Positions 49,901-58,286 of a stretch of 64,000 nucleotides of DNA are shown piece by piece. The stretch is from Pseudoalteromonas luteoviolacea (lineage in GTDB: Bacteria > Pseudomonadota > Gammaproteobacteria > Enterobacterales > Alteromonadaceae), in the NCBI RefSeq assembly GCF_018100925.1, contig NZ_JAGJEH010000001.1:372001-436000 (forward strand). Direction: 5' to 3'. The notes under the pieces were generated by a model. That model ran no database searches. It was given only the letters and a program-made list of their open reading frames with translations, and was not told where the DNA came from. Numbering within the stretch: the stretch's first letter is position 1; the number at the start of each line of letters is the position of its first letter. A program made the translations under genes and the position numbers.

Positions 49901-50121
49901 CCTTTAGCAATGAATGCACCAGAGTCGTTAGTAACAAACTGGCTAACAGTACCAGTTGGTTCGTGAATGACAGTTACTTTAACGTTTGCGGCGGCATTGC
50001 CTTCAGGAGTAGTTACTTTACCTCGCATCGATGAAGATGTTTCAGAAGCAAAAGCTGAAGCAGACACGCCTAGGGCTAAGACTAAAGCACCAGCTACTTT
50101 AGTTAAGCGAACGTTTTTCAT
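46912..50121 (-). CDS. Oar-like TonB-dependent receptor
   Basis: A 1069-residue outer-membrane receptor with a signal peptide (GALVLALGVSASAFA), an N-terminal carboxypeptidase-regulatory-like domain (MRGKVTTPEGNAAANVKVTV), a plug with FTVDGIGQNDDFGL and GQINAVTKSGSNDY, and a large barrel ending KIGVRYTF. This is the OmpA-related (Oar) layout common in Pseudoalteromonas, Xanthomonas and myxobacteria. I use the ATG at 50121, which gives a clean signal peptide. The ligand is unknown. An S1/P1 nuclease gene lies just upstream on the same strand. Confidence 0.93.
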   Translation of the reverse strand: MKNVRLTKVAGALVLALGVSASAFASETSSSMRGKVTTPEGNAAANVKVTVIHEPTGTVSQFVTNDSGAFIAKGLRVGGPYKVILDSDAYRDSELNNIYLDLGQTRRVTSQLEPKKIETISISGYKIVQQAGGSSSVFGEETIRNMPSFNNDLKDVARLNPLASVNGAGELTIAGNNPKTNSFTVDGIGQNDDFGLSSGGYPTQQPPVALDAIEQVSVDAAPFSAKKGNFGGGQINAVTKSGSNDYTFTGFYEFSNPSLAGKLDSINEIAGERDEAGHRTYETVSDDSILNENRYGFSTGGAILKDELFYFVNYNSWTQTKELSYGWEGAGTTHEHDIAQADFDRFNSILQNTYGLDGGLGGDPESTNDALLVKLSWNVNDAHRADFTYQWQDDNQDREYSEGGDEVLLASRRFTEEKSFNNFSTKVYSDWTDSFSTEIGFAYKDVKSESMNNSDLGTVEVHIDGGRSPSFNFGRDEFRHANISETETATFTFDGTYFYGDHEINFGAQLESLRLYNLFGANTKGSWTFNSLDDFATGTLDEFSYRNAYTNNVNDLAYDATRKQVALYIEDKFYPTDDLELNVGLRYERLSSSDKPTLNAAFTETYGFSNQENLDGIDIILPRIGFKYYATEALTINGGIGRFQGGIPNVWYNNPYQNDGLTYVTASNAVVDQYVEVNNNRAQTDSLRVNNAGFASVPASVQETLAKGAGSTNYTDPNFELPSSIRAQVGFDYEFDSELLGDGFKWSAELSYHIKENEAIWKNTALKSNGTSKDGRVKYESIYDGDAAENFDIMMTNASEDVRSIIFSTSLAKEFDNGLYVSASYTHQDIEDVSPGSSSRAQSNYKHAVTQSRNVDHVATGYYEIEHSLKLNVSYTTQFFDGYDSKFNLFFERRSGRPYSYVMGFFRDGDYGDTRDFNSNSAYLAYIPSGPDDQNVEYAEGFSWSQLETLLNRAGISERGQILDRNTFRQPWVTTMDVSFKQEIPGFYKDHKAQFYVMIENFANMLNSDWGQEERLRFPNQSIYDFGGLTDDDRIIIDNKFGGADVRNYNEIDENKSAWRAKIGVRYTF

Positions 50122-50181
50122 TATGTTGTTTCCCGTGTTATTAGGTTTATCAGTTAGTTTAAATATCATTTTTCAAAGCTT

Positions 50182-51021
50182 TTATTTATTAGCAAGCGCA
50201 TTAACTAAAGGCTTTGAGTTTTTGTCAAAAATTTGATTTAGCAAACCAGCCAATCTATATCCACCTTGTTGGAGGCGTATTTTAATTGTCGGTGTGTGTT
50301 TATATATATAACCCCAACTTATTTCAGTTTCATTGCTTTCGTATATGTCCTCAGCAATTTTATTGGATTCCAATAACCAATCAGAAGGTGTGCTGTTTAA
50401 ATAGTTAGCGATTAACTGTTTGTCTGAGGTAGTAATGAAGCGAGTAAATTCTGTGAAAGATAACTTTTGGTATTCCACTAGCTCCGTGTCAAAAACTTTA
50501 TGAAGATTAGTAGACTTTCCAAAAAATTCTACATCAATTTTATTTCCGCCTAAATCTTCGGCTCGTCCAGCATGAAAAGGTTGGTGTGCGTCTCCAACTA
50601 AATGTACAAGGAACTTTAAAGCAAATTGTTTGTCTTTTATATCTGAGGAAGAGTTTTTAAGTACATTGGTGGTGAAATTGATACCATCAAGAATGTGTTT
50701 TACTTCTTCTTTGTTTGAGATAGCAGGGTTGCTGTGGCGATGCATATGCTCAGGTTTTTCAATATTGATGTAATGCCATTTACCTGATTGCTTTTTCCAA
50801 AAGTGTGCGGAGTCAGAGCGCATTTCATCCGGCCAAGTGGATACTTCAGCCAATGTGTCGTCACCAAGGATCAATTGAATATGGGATGAAGTAGCTGGCG
50901 TTAAATAACCCTGAGCTAACTCACCGATCACTCTGTGCCCATTTTGACCCCACGCAATAGTGGAACTACTCACCAAGCCAAGAGAGAGTGCAAAAACTTT
51001 AATTGAACCTCTAAACATCAC
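50182..51021 (-). CDS. Exported S1/P1-type nuclease
   Basis: A 279-residue secreted zinc phosphodiesterase. After the signal peptide (LGLVSSSTIA) the mature chain begins with Trp (WGQNGHRVIGELAQ), whose amino group is a zinc ligand in the family. Further ligands are in STWPDEMRSD, WHYINIE, HLVGDAHQPFHAG and DLGGNKIDV. The family degrades single-stranded DNA and RNA and can remove 3' phosphates. It lies 60 bp upstream of the Oar-like receptor on the same strand, which suggests nucleic-acid breakdown linked to uptake. Confidence 0.93.
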   Translation of the reverse strand: MMFRGSIKVFALSLGLVSSSTIAWGQNGHRVIGELAQGYLTPATSSHIQLILGDDTLAEVSTWPDEMRSDSAHFWKKQSGKWHYINIEKPEHMHRHSNPAISNKEEVKHILDGINFTTNVLKNSSSDIKDKQFALKFLVHLVGDAHQPFHAGRAEDLGGNKIDVEFFGKSTNLHKVFDTELVEYQKLSFTEFTRFITTSDKQLIANYLNSTPSDWLLESNKIAEDIYESNETEISWGYIYKHTPTIKIRLQQGGYRLAGLLNQIFDKNSKPLVNALANK

Positions 51022-51239
51022 TTACTCACCTAAATGTAAATCAGATAATTACCAAGTATTCTAATGAGGTCAATTGTCCGGGTTTTTAGTGAAAATAAAA
51101 GGAGTCAAGAGTATTCATAATTTCCTATTAATAAAGTTTTAAAATCAATTGTTTACGGTCTATTGGTAAAATTACCTATTGCAATAAGTAAAGAAAGTTG
51201 ATCTAATAAGCCTGTAGGAAATAAAAGAATCTAATTGAT

Positions 51240-52130
51240 GTGAAATACAATCTTAAATTAAGCAATAATACAACCATTGTTACAGTTTTGTTTCTATCTG
51301 TTTTGGCATGTTTTTACTTGGCAAAGGCGCTCAATAGCCCTTCTGTGGTAGTGCTTCCCAATTTGCTTGAAAAACATATTCAATGTCAAACTCGCTCTGT
51401 ATCAAATACACAGTCGTTCAATGTGCATGTCCCGGTAAAAAAGTTAGCAGAAGCGCTAGCTCAAAAGCTATGCTCAGATCCTGTGCTAGCAAAACAGTTT
51501 GGTTTGGTTAATGTTTATTGGAGTGGCAACCTAGCGGAGCAAATAGATTTTATTGCCAAAGGCCTAGCAGACTTGACGTTATCAAAAGACAACGTGATGA
51601 AGGCTTTAATGGCAGAATCCACATACAGTTATAAGGCAGTTATTGGCTACCCCGAGTACACTTCGTTTTTTATATCTAATAGAGAAAAGCCTAAGCTGGA
51701 GAAAGCGTACTTTTTAGATAAAAAAATTGGGCTACTAGACTATCCGACTAGTCGCTCTGGCCATATTATGCCAAAGCAGACCTTCAAAGCTCTAGACATA
51801 GATATTGACGCGCTAAACATACAGTATGTGACGTCTCATAAAATTTTGCGCGATAAGCTTTCATCGGGAGAGTTAGATATTATAGCGACATATTGGAATG
51901 AAGACGACGAAGTCCATTTCTCAAAAAATTATATAACTCCAACAGGGAGTAATATCAGCGGTAGTAAATGGTATTTAAAAATGGTTAGTGACAACACTGA
52001 GCTTGCTTGTTCATTGCAAAGTCTATTGCATCATGTAGCCCAGGAGACTGGCTCAAGCTACTTTGATAGTGTTAATGAGTATTGGCAGTGTAATACGTTT
52101 CCTTATGAGTTTTTAGGAGAACGCGAATGA
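51240..52130 (+). CDS. Membrane-anchored PhnD-like binding protein
   Basis: A 296-residue protein with one N-terminal hydrophobic segment (IVTVLFLSVLACFYLAKAL). The Cys in it is followed by hydrophobic residues, so an uncleaved anchor seems likelier than lipidation. The rest resembles PhnD/SsuA-type binding proteins: a phosphonate-like loop KKIGLLDYPTSRSGHIMPKQ, then KLSSGELDIIATYWNEDDE. It starts with GTG and no strong ribosome site. Its stop overlaps the next gene's start by four bases (ATGA), so the two are translationally coupled. No ABC transporter is nearby, which favours a sensing role. Confidence 0.7.
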   Translation: MKYNLKLSNNTTIVTVLFLSVLACFYLAKALNSPSVVVLPNLLEKHIQCQTRSVSNTQSFNVHVPVKKLAEALAQKLCSDPVLAKQFGLVNVYWSGNLAEQIDFIAKGLADLTLSKDNVMKALMAESTYSYKAVIGYPEYTSFFISNREKPKLEKAYFLDKKIGLLDYPTSRSGHIMPKQTFKALDIDIDALNIQYVTSHKILRDKLSSGELDIIATYWNEDDEVHFSKNYITPTGSNISGSKWYLKMVSDNTELACSLQSLLHHVAQETGSSYFDSVNEYWQCNTFPYEFLGERE

Positions 52131-53050
52131 AGGAATTGAAAAAAGCGTTAGTGTTCTCTGTATATCTAATATTCTTTCTATTTGTTTTTATTACAATGTC
52201 CAAATATACAATTGATGATGTTGTATATCATGACCTGCAAGAGATTAAACTGAGAGTTTCGCTAGATAGGCACAAGCTACCATTAGCCGATCCTATGTTG
52301 AATTACTCAGGAGATCCAGAAGCACTCGAGGCATATATTGAGGGTGTGAACCACTATTTATTGCAGCAAAACAGCCGAGTAACGCTTGTTGCCATCTCGA
52401 ATAAACCGATATCGCCAGCGAAAGGGGAGAGTGTTGAGCAGCTTGTAGCGCCTGGGAGTCGAACGTACTTATTATTAAAGGCGGACTACAGTCACAATTA
52501 CGCTTTGCTTATCTTTCCGCTGATATTTGCAATGTTTAATTTTGCACTCCTAAAAAATATTTCGAGAATAAAGTATAAACAGCAGGTCCATGAAGATAAA
52601 AAGGTTATTTTACCTACTCTGGAAATTCTTAAAATTGATTTATACTCCAAAACATTACACCTTACCTCTAATACAGAACTAAAGGTGCAGTTAGCAAATA
52701 AACCCCTGTGCTTTTACCTAGCACTGCTCGAGTATTGTAAGACGTATCCTGAAGCGTCACTAAATCAAAACAAAGACTTGCCGGAAGAGTTATTGGACTT
52801 GGCAGACAAATATTTTCACCGTTTAGTTTCACTCGGACACACAATTAGAAAAAGACCTAACTTTTCGAATAGTCTCGAAAAAACGCTCAGTGAAATACGG
52901 GCTGCGCTTGATGAGCTGTTATCTGCAACTCCAGAATTAAAAGCTAAGTATTATCCACCTAAAGCACATGGTGAAGGGTCTCGCTCAAAACTCCATAGTT
53001 ATGCTCTGACGAAAATAAATGAAGAAGACATAGAAATAATAGGTAAGTAA
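52127..53050 (+). CDS. Two-helix membrane protein with cytoplasmic domain, function unknown
   Basis: A 307-residue protein with helices at about 8-26 (VFSVYLIFFLFVFITMS) and 123-143 (YALLIFPLIFAMFNFALL) flanking a periplasmic domain of about 95 residues. The cytoplasmic part begins LEILKIDLYSKTLHLTSN and contains LANKPLCFYLALLEYC and NSLEKTLSEIRAALDELL. This order loosely recalls an OmpR-type winged helix but lacks a clear recognition helix. No kinase, cyclase or phosphodiesterase motif is present. The layout is that of a transmembrane sensor coupled to the binding protein upstream. I do not recognise a named family. Confidence 0.75.
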   Translation: MKELKKALVFSVYLIFFLFVFITMSKYTIDDVVYHDLQEIKLRVSLDRHKLPLADPMLNYSGDPEALEAYIEGVNHYLLQQNSRVTLVAISNKPISPAKGESVEQLVAPGSRTYLLLKADYSHNYALLIFPLIFAMFNFALLKNISRIKYKQQVHEDKKVILPTLEILKIDLYSKTLHLTSNTELKVQLANKPLCFYLALLEYCKTYPEASLNQNKDLPEELLDLADKYFHRLVSLGHTIRKRPNFSNSLEKTLSEIRAALDELLSATPELKAKYYPPKAHGEGSRSKLHSYALTKINEEDIEIIGK

Positions 53051-53105
53051 AGAGGGAGCATTCAGCTAGTCGCTTTATGCCCTCATCTTATATTCAAGTT
53101 TCAGG

Positions 53106-54689
53106 TTAAAGGTTACCTGTCTTTATTGGCGAATATTTTTCGATATAGGCTCTTAAGACTTGTGCGTCCGTACTGTCGGTATTTTGATAGCTTTCTTTTT
53201 CGGTAATAATCGGATAGCCATCGCCTCCTGCGGCATTGTAACTATTGATGCTCATTCTATAAATGCCATTGATATCAAATGGCTTACCATTAATTGTCTT
53301 AATATTGGCAAGGCCATTTTCAATACTAAAGTCGATTTTATGATACTGTAGGTAAGCACCTGCATCCGCTGGAAAGCTTCCTACGACACTAATGTAGTCC
53401 ACTAATTCCGGCCCTTGCCAATCTATATATGCAACGCGATTTCTAAACGGGTGGACTTTTAAAATGTCTTTGTAGTTTACATCGCCTTTTTCTATGCTGG
53501 CGCGAATACCACCCCCACTGATGATGCCAAAGTCTGCTCCAACAGCTTCCGTTTGTGCATTGATGATAAGATCTGCCAACTTACTCTGGGTAAATCTAAC
53601 TGTGTCTCTGCGGCCATCGAGGAAGTCATCTACATTACCGACCGCCCCTGCGAGTTTTTCTGCACCTTTTTCTTGGTAGGGAAGTAAGAAATTATATAGG
53701 CTTGTATCTTTTGTTATTTCGTTTGTGATGAAATTGCCTTGTTCATCTTTTAAGTTGACGGGAACTAGCTCGTAACTTAGTAGCTCTTTAATACCATTCT
53801 CAATCTTAAAGACTGCTTTTCCCACATATTTTCCCCACTCATGAGCTTGCATAATCCAAGTGCCATTTTGTCTGTCTGGCCAGCAAGCTTTACCTGGTGA
53901 AAATGAAGGATCTTGCTTACCAGTTTCATCTACGCAGATCGGTTCTTGAGAGTGACCACCAATAATCATATCTAAAGAGTTCGGGCTAAGATCCCTTGCC
54001 AAAGTAACGTCGCCTGGAGCATTTATTCCATGCTTGGCATCGTGGTAGTGGCCCATGTGCGTCACAGCAACGACTACATCAGGTTGATACGTTGATTTGA
54101 TCATATCTACCAGAGGCTGTGTGGCGACTGCTGGCGTGATAAAATCCAAATGGCCGATATACTGTGGATTGGCGATTTTTGCGGTGTCGACTGTAGTCAA
54201 CCCAATAACGGCTATTTTTAGTTGCCCTTTTTCGAGAATAGTGTACGCCTGATAAGCTGGCTTATTGGTTTCTTTGTCAATAATGTTGGCAGAGAGCAAA
54301 GGGAAATTAGACCACTTTATTTGCTTGTCTAGAACGCTCAATGGGTTGTCAAACTCGTGATTACCAATGGCCATTGCATCGTAACCAATAATACTCATCC
54401 CTTTAAAGTCGGGTTCAGCTACTTGTAAATCCGACTCGGGAACCCCCGTGTTTATATCCCCACCTGATAGCAAAATAACACTATGGCCTTGTTCTAAAGC
54501 GTCATTGCGTAATTGGTCGATAAGGGTTTTCCGTGCAGCCATACCATATTCACCATTCTCATTGTGCCAAAATCGACCATGGTTATCATTGGTATGTAGG
54601 ACTGTTAAATATTGTGCATCGTCTTTTACTGACAGTAATTGGCATGCTGCTAAAAAACAAAGCAAAAACAAAGAAATAATTATGCGCAT
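53106..54689 (-). CDS. ushA: UshA-like 5'-nucleotidase/UDP-sugar hydrolase lipoprotein
   Basis: A 527-residue exported metallophosphoesterase. The signal ends in a lipobox (CFLAAC, Cys 16), so it is probably a lipoprotein unlike soluble enteric UshA. Metal motifs are HTNDNHG, SGGDIN, GNHEFD, THMGHYHDAKHG and GGHSQEP; the C-terminal substrate domain has GGGIRASIEKGDV and NSYNAAGGDGYP. The enzyme releases nucleosides and phosphate from nucleotides at the cell surface. It may share a transcript with the 62-residue gene upstream. Confidence 0.93.
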   Translation of the reverse strand: MRIIISLFLLCFLAACQLLSVKDDAQYLTVLHTNDNHGRFWHNENGEYGMAARKTLIDQLRNDALEQGHSVILLSGGDINTGVPESDLQVAEPDFKGMSIIGYDAMAIGNHEFDNPLSVLDKQIKWSNFPLLSANIIDKETNKPAYQAYTILEKGQLKIAVIGLTTVDTAKIANPQYIGHLDFITPAVATQPLVDMIKSTYQPDVVVAVTHMGHYHDAKHGINAPGDVTLARDLSPNSLDMIIGGHSQEPICVDETGKQDPSFSPGKACWPDRQNGTWIMQAHEWGKYVGKAVFKIENGIKELLSYELVPVNLKDEQGNFITNEITKDTSLYNFLLPYQEKGAEKLAGAVGNVDDFLDGRRDTVRFTQSKLADLIINAQTEAVGADFGIISGGGIRASIEKGDVNYKDILKVHPFRNRVAYIDWQGPELVDYISVVGSFPADAGAYLQYHKIDFSIENGLANIKTINGKPFDINGIYRMSINSYNAAGGDGYPIITEKESYQNTDSTDAQVLRAYIEKYSPIKTGNL

Positions 54690-54753
54690 AAATTATTATA
54701 AAAATCTGAACTTATTTATGCGCGTAGTTTAAAGCAATTGCACGAAAATGACA

Positions 54754-54942
54754 TTACAAAGTTGTGTGGTTTGCGGTATTGCGAGAACTTAGCACTGCCT
54801 CTTCTCTTCTGTTGAGTTCGTTTTTAGCAAAGCTCCGTTTTTTATGGTTAGTTTCAACCATCCAATTTAAAAAGCATGCGGGCAGTTTGCTATATGGTTC
54901 GCCTGCATGAATACCAAAATCACAAATTTGCTCTTCATTCAT
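54754..54942 (-). CDS. Small conserved-looking protein (DUF3820-like)
   Basis: A 62-residue protein with AGGGG eight bases before its ATG. The text DFGIHAGEPYSKLPACFLNWM resembles the short DUF3820 motif (FGKHKG then LP-YL-WL), found alone or at the end of exonuclease-like proteins. The C-terminus is basic and probably disordered. It lies 64 bp upstream of the UshA-like gene on the same strand. The function is unknown. Confidence 0.6.
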   Translation of the reverse strand: MNEEQICDFGIHAGEPYSKLPACFLNWMVETNHKKRSFAKNELNRREEAVLSSRNTANHTTL

Positions 54943-55301
54943 TTTTTAGCCCCTGTTGATTTTTATATACTTGCCTTGTAACGCCAGTTTGAGAACTGAG
55001 CGATTTGCACGCAGTGTAGAGTGTTTTTGACTTAAAAAAAACATTTTTAATCATAAAAATTAACTTTTCTGCTCATTGATTGGACTGGTTTTTTAAGTGG
55101 TGATAAAAAGATTCTTAGTTAAGAACTTTTGATAGCGTTACCTTGTCTATATTTAACAATCAGTTACACTTTTTTTTGGCTTGTGCTTGTACATATCGGA
55201 CATTACTATCAGTATATGACAGTACATTCAAAGAGATAATCAAAGGCTATTTGCCTTGAGTATTGTTACTCGGCAAATACGCCCTTTATATTGGGAACTT
55301 T

Positions 55302-58166
55302 ATGAAAAAACTAATGGCACTAGGCGCTATCTCGCTTGGCATTTTGACTGCGTGCTCGACGACGAGTTTCAACAACCAACCCGTACAACTTATTTCTGAC
55401 CAGCTTGTGGTGAGTCCCAATGACGACCGCGCATACAAAGTACTGACCCTTGAAAATGGCATAGATGTTGTACTTGTTTCTGATCCTAGCGCTGAAAAAT
55501 CAGCTGCTGCCCTTAGCGTTGGTGTTGGTTTGCTTCATGACCCTATGTCCCAGCAAGGAATGGCACACTACTTAGAGCATATGTTGTTTTTAGGTACTGA
55601 AAAATTTCCAGATCCAGATGGGTATGCGGAATTTGTGCAAAATAATGGCGGAGCCAATAACGCGTATACTTGGTTAGATGTGACCAACTATATGGTTAAA
55701 ATAAATAATGATGCTTACGACGAGGCATTAGACCGTTTTTCAGACTTTTTTAAATCAGCAAAACTCTACCCTGAATATACCGATAAAGAGAAAAATGCTG
55801 TAAATGCAGAATGGTCGATGCGCAGAGAGATGGATTTTTTTGGGCAGTTCAAGTTGGCTAGGCAACTTTTAGGTGACCATCCGTCTAATCGGTTTTTGAT
55901 AGGTAATTTGGAAACACTCGGTGACAAGAAGGATAGTAACCTACATCAAGAAACAGTCGCTTTCTATAATAAATACTATTCATCGAACATTATGAAGCTT
56001 GCGATGGTTTCAAATATGCCATTGGCAGAGATGGAACAAAAAGCGATAAAGCATTTTAGTACAATCAAAAATAAAAATATCGCCGAACCAGAAGTAACTA
56101 AAACCATAGACTTTAGTGAAGTAGGCAAAAAACGTATTCATTATCGACCGAATCAAGATGTTAAAGCGCTTAATGTCGAGTTTATAATTGAAAATAATAT
56201 GTCTGATTTTGCTGTCAAACCTAACTATTTTGTAAGCTACTTGCTGAGCAATGAGATGCAGGGTAGTCCAGCACAAGTGTTGAAAGAGCAAGGATTAATT
56301 TCTTCGTTGACAGCAAACGCGTCGCCAAATCACTACGGTAATTACGGTGCATTGACAATTGATGTTCAATTAACTGATCAGGGTATGCAACAACGTGAAA
56401 CCATAGTTGCAACAATTATGCAGTACATAAACCTCATTAAAGAGCAGGGGGTTGATAGTAAGTACTTCGAAGAGATAAGAACATCATTAAATAACCAATT
56501 TAGGTTCTTGGAGAAGAGTGATGAGTTCTCATATGTAAGTACATTGGCTGCTAATATGCAGGACTATCCATTAACACACGCTATTAATGCAAACTATCAT
56601 TTTGCACAGTTTAACCCGAATGCAGTCGACAGAGTCCTACAACAGCTTAACTCGAATACAATGCGTGTTTGGTACATAAGTAAAGATGAACCTGTTGATA
56701 GCAAGCTTCACTTTTATGATGGAAAATATAAGGTTGAGCCTATCGGAGCAAGTGAAATAGAGTCTTGGTCTAAGCCAAGTCAGTTTGCTTTATCGTTACC
56801 GAGTGTCAATCGACTGCTTCCGGAAAACTTTGAGCTAAAAAGCTCGGAATCTAAAGTGGTTGAAAAGGTATATGAAGGCAAGCGTATACATGCGTGGCTT
56901 AAACCGAGCAAGCGTTTTGGTGAGCAACCAAAAGGGAAGTTAGAAATAGTTTTAAACAGCGCGTTGCCACTTAACGACATCAATACGCAGGTCGCCGCTA
57001 ATCTTTGGGCTGATCTCTATGAAATTGAAAAAGCGAAGTTGATCACTGAAGCACACGTTGCAGGAATGGGCTTGGAGCTTAGTTACGCTAATGGTTTGGT
57101 AATGTCTGTTTCTGGTTTTACGGACAAGCAGCCAGTGTTAATAGAAAAAGCGCTTGAAGGGTTAGCTGTAACTCCAAACGAAAAACAGCTAGAGCAAGCA
57201 ATTGATCGATATGTTCGCACACTACAAAATAAAGCAAAACAGATCCCATATTATCAAGTTTTTGGCGCATATAGACAGGTTACTCGAGAGGGGAGTTTTG
57301 ACTCAGAGGCCTTGATTAAAGCAGCTAAAAGCATGACTACCAATGACTTTAAAAAAGCGCAAGGTGAATTGCTCAGTAATAACTTAGTGCGTGTATTTGG
57401 ATACGGTAACTACAATAAGCAAGACATAACTAATGTTGTATCTCGTTTAGAGACCCATATAGGAAGCGAGGCAAGCCAAGTAGATTATGTTAGGGCTGGC
57501 TTTTGGCAGCCAAAACAAGGCGAAGTGATTGTCTTACAAAAAGATACTGACGTAGCTGACGTTGCTGTTATTGATGTTGTGGTACACCCGGAGCCTGGGT
57601 ATGCACAGAAAGCAGCCGCATTGATCTTGAAGTCGCACTTACGGCAAAAAGCTTTCAATATACTGCGTACTGAAGAGCAGTTGGCTTATGCCGTAGGAGC
57701 TATAGCGACCAGTATTGATGAACACTCAGCAATAGCACTATTTATTCAAACACCAGTCAAAGACGTGAAGTCTATGCAAGCACGTTTTGACGCATTTAAG
57801 TTGGAATATGCAAAAGAGCTGGAAAATTTAACCGCAGCAGAGTTTGAGCAAATCAAAGCGTCGGCACTTGCGAACCTAAGGGAAGAGCCAAAGAACTTGG
57901 CAGAGGAAGCGCAGCCTATTCTGACGGACTGGTATAAAAATGAATTGTCATTTGACTCAAAAGAGCAATTAATCGCTGCGGCTGAACGGATCACAATGCA
58001 AGATATTAAATCTTATCTACATCACACACTGTTAAATGAGAGCGCCCCTAGGTTAAATATTCAATTGAGAGGCAATAAGTTTTCCGATAAACCATTTGCA
58101 GACTTACCTAATCAAAAGAAGATTAGCTCTCTAGAAGACTTGTATAAAAAAGTCAGTTACGAGTAA
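55302..58166 (+). CDS. M16 (insulinase/pitrilysin) family lipoprotein peptidase
   Basis: A 954-residue zinc peptidase with a lipoprotein signal (MALGAISLGILTAC, Cys 18). The inverted zinc motif is HYLEH (89-93) and the third Glu lies in NAEWSMR. The four-lobed architecture of pitrilysin/insulysin is covered, with the C-terminal R/Y-type pair region LRTEEQLAYAVGAIAT. It should degrade peptides in the periplasm or at the outer membrane. The ATG at 55302 follows GGGAA and gives the signal; an ATG 13 codons earlier does not. Confidence 0.93.
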   Translation: MKKLMALGAISLGILTACSTTSFNNQPVQLISDQLVVSPNDDRAYKVLTLENGIDVVLVSDPSAEKSAAALSVGVGLLHDPMSQQGMAHYLEHMLFLGTEKFPDPDGYAEFVQNNGGANNAYTWLDVTNYMVKINNDAYDEALDRFSDFFKSAKLYPEYTDKEKNAVNAEWSMRREMDFFGQFKLARQLLGDHPSNRFLIGNLETLGDKKDSNLHQETVAFYNKYYSSNIMKLAMVSNMPLAEMEQKAIKHFSTIKNKNIAEPEVTKTIDFSEVGKKRIHYRPNQDVKALNVEFIIENNMSDFAVKPNYFVSYLLSNEMQGSPAQVLKEQGLISSLTANASPNHYGNYGALTIDVQLTDQGMQQRETIVATIMQYINLIKEQGVDSKYFEEIRTSLNNQFRFLEKSDEFSYVSTLAANMQDYPLTHAINANYHFAQFNPNAVDRVLQQLNSNTMRVWYISKDEPVDSKLHFYDGKYKVEPIGASEIESWSKPSQFALSLPSVNRLLPENFELKSSESKVVEKVYEGKRIHAWLKPSKRFGEQPKGKLEIVLNSALPLNDINTQVAANLWADLYEIEKAKLITEAHVAGMGLELSYANGLVMSVSGFTDKQPVLIEKALEGLAVTPNEKQLEQAIDRYVRTLQNKAKQIPYYQVFGAYRQVTREGSFDSEALIKAAKSMTTNDFKKAQGELLSNNLVRVFGYGNYNKQDITNVVSRLETHIGSEASQVDYVRAGFWQPKQGEVIVLQKDTDVADVAVIDVVVHPEPGYAQKAAALILKSHLRQKAFNILRTEEQLAYAVGAIATSIDEHSAIALFIQTPVKDVKSMQARFDAFKLEYAKELENLTAAEFEQIKASALANLREEPKNLAEEAQPILTDWYKNELSFDSKEQLIAAAERITMQDIKSYLHHTLLNESAPRLNIQLRGNKFSDKPFADLPNQKKISSLEDLYKKVSYE

Positions 58167-58175
58167 GCTCCAGTA

Positions 58176-58212
58176 TTTGCTACTACGACATCTTCGATGT
58201 TGTGGTAGCAAA
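58176..58212. other. Long stem-loop after the M16 peptidase gene
   Basis: Seventeen pairs (two G-U) closed by a TTC loop: TTTGCTACTACGACATC against GATGTTGTGGTAGCAAA. It lies ten bases past the stop with no T-run after it, so it may protect the 3' end or act as a partial terminator. Confidence 0.7.
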
Positions 58213-58286
58213 ACTAATATAAAGCTAGGGTCTACAACAGAGGTTACAGCTTTGCAATGGAATAACAATATGTGTCAGGGGAGTTT

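Noticed and set aside
54448-54732. 94-codon rightward frame at the start of the UshA-like gene
   Set aside because: It is antisense to conserved metal-binding motifs and the lipoprotein signal.
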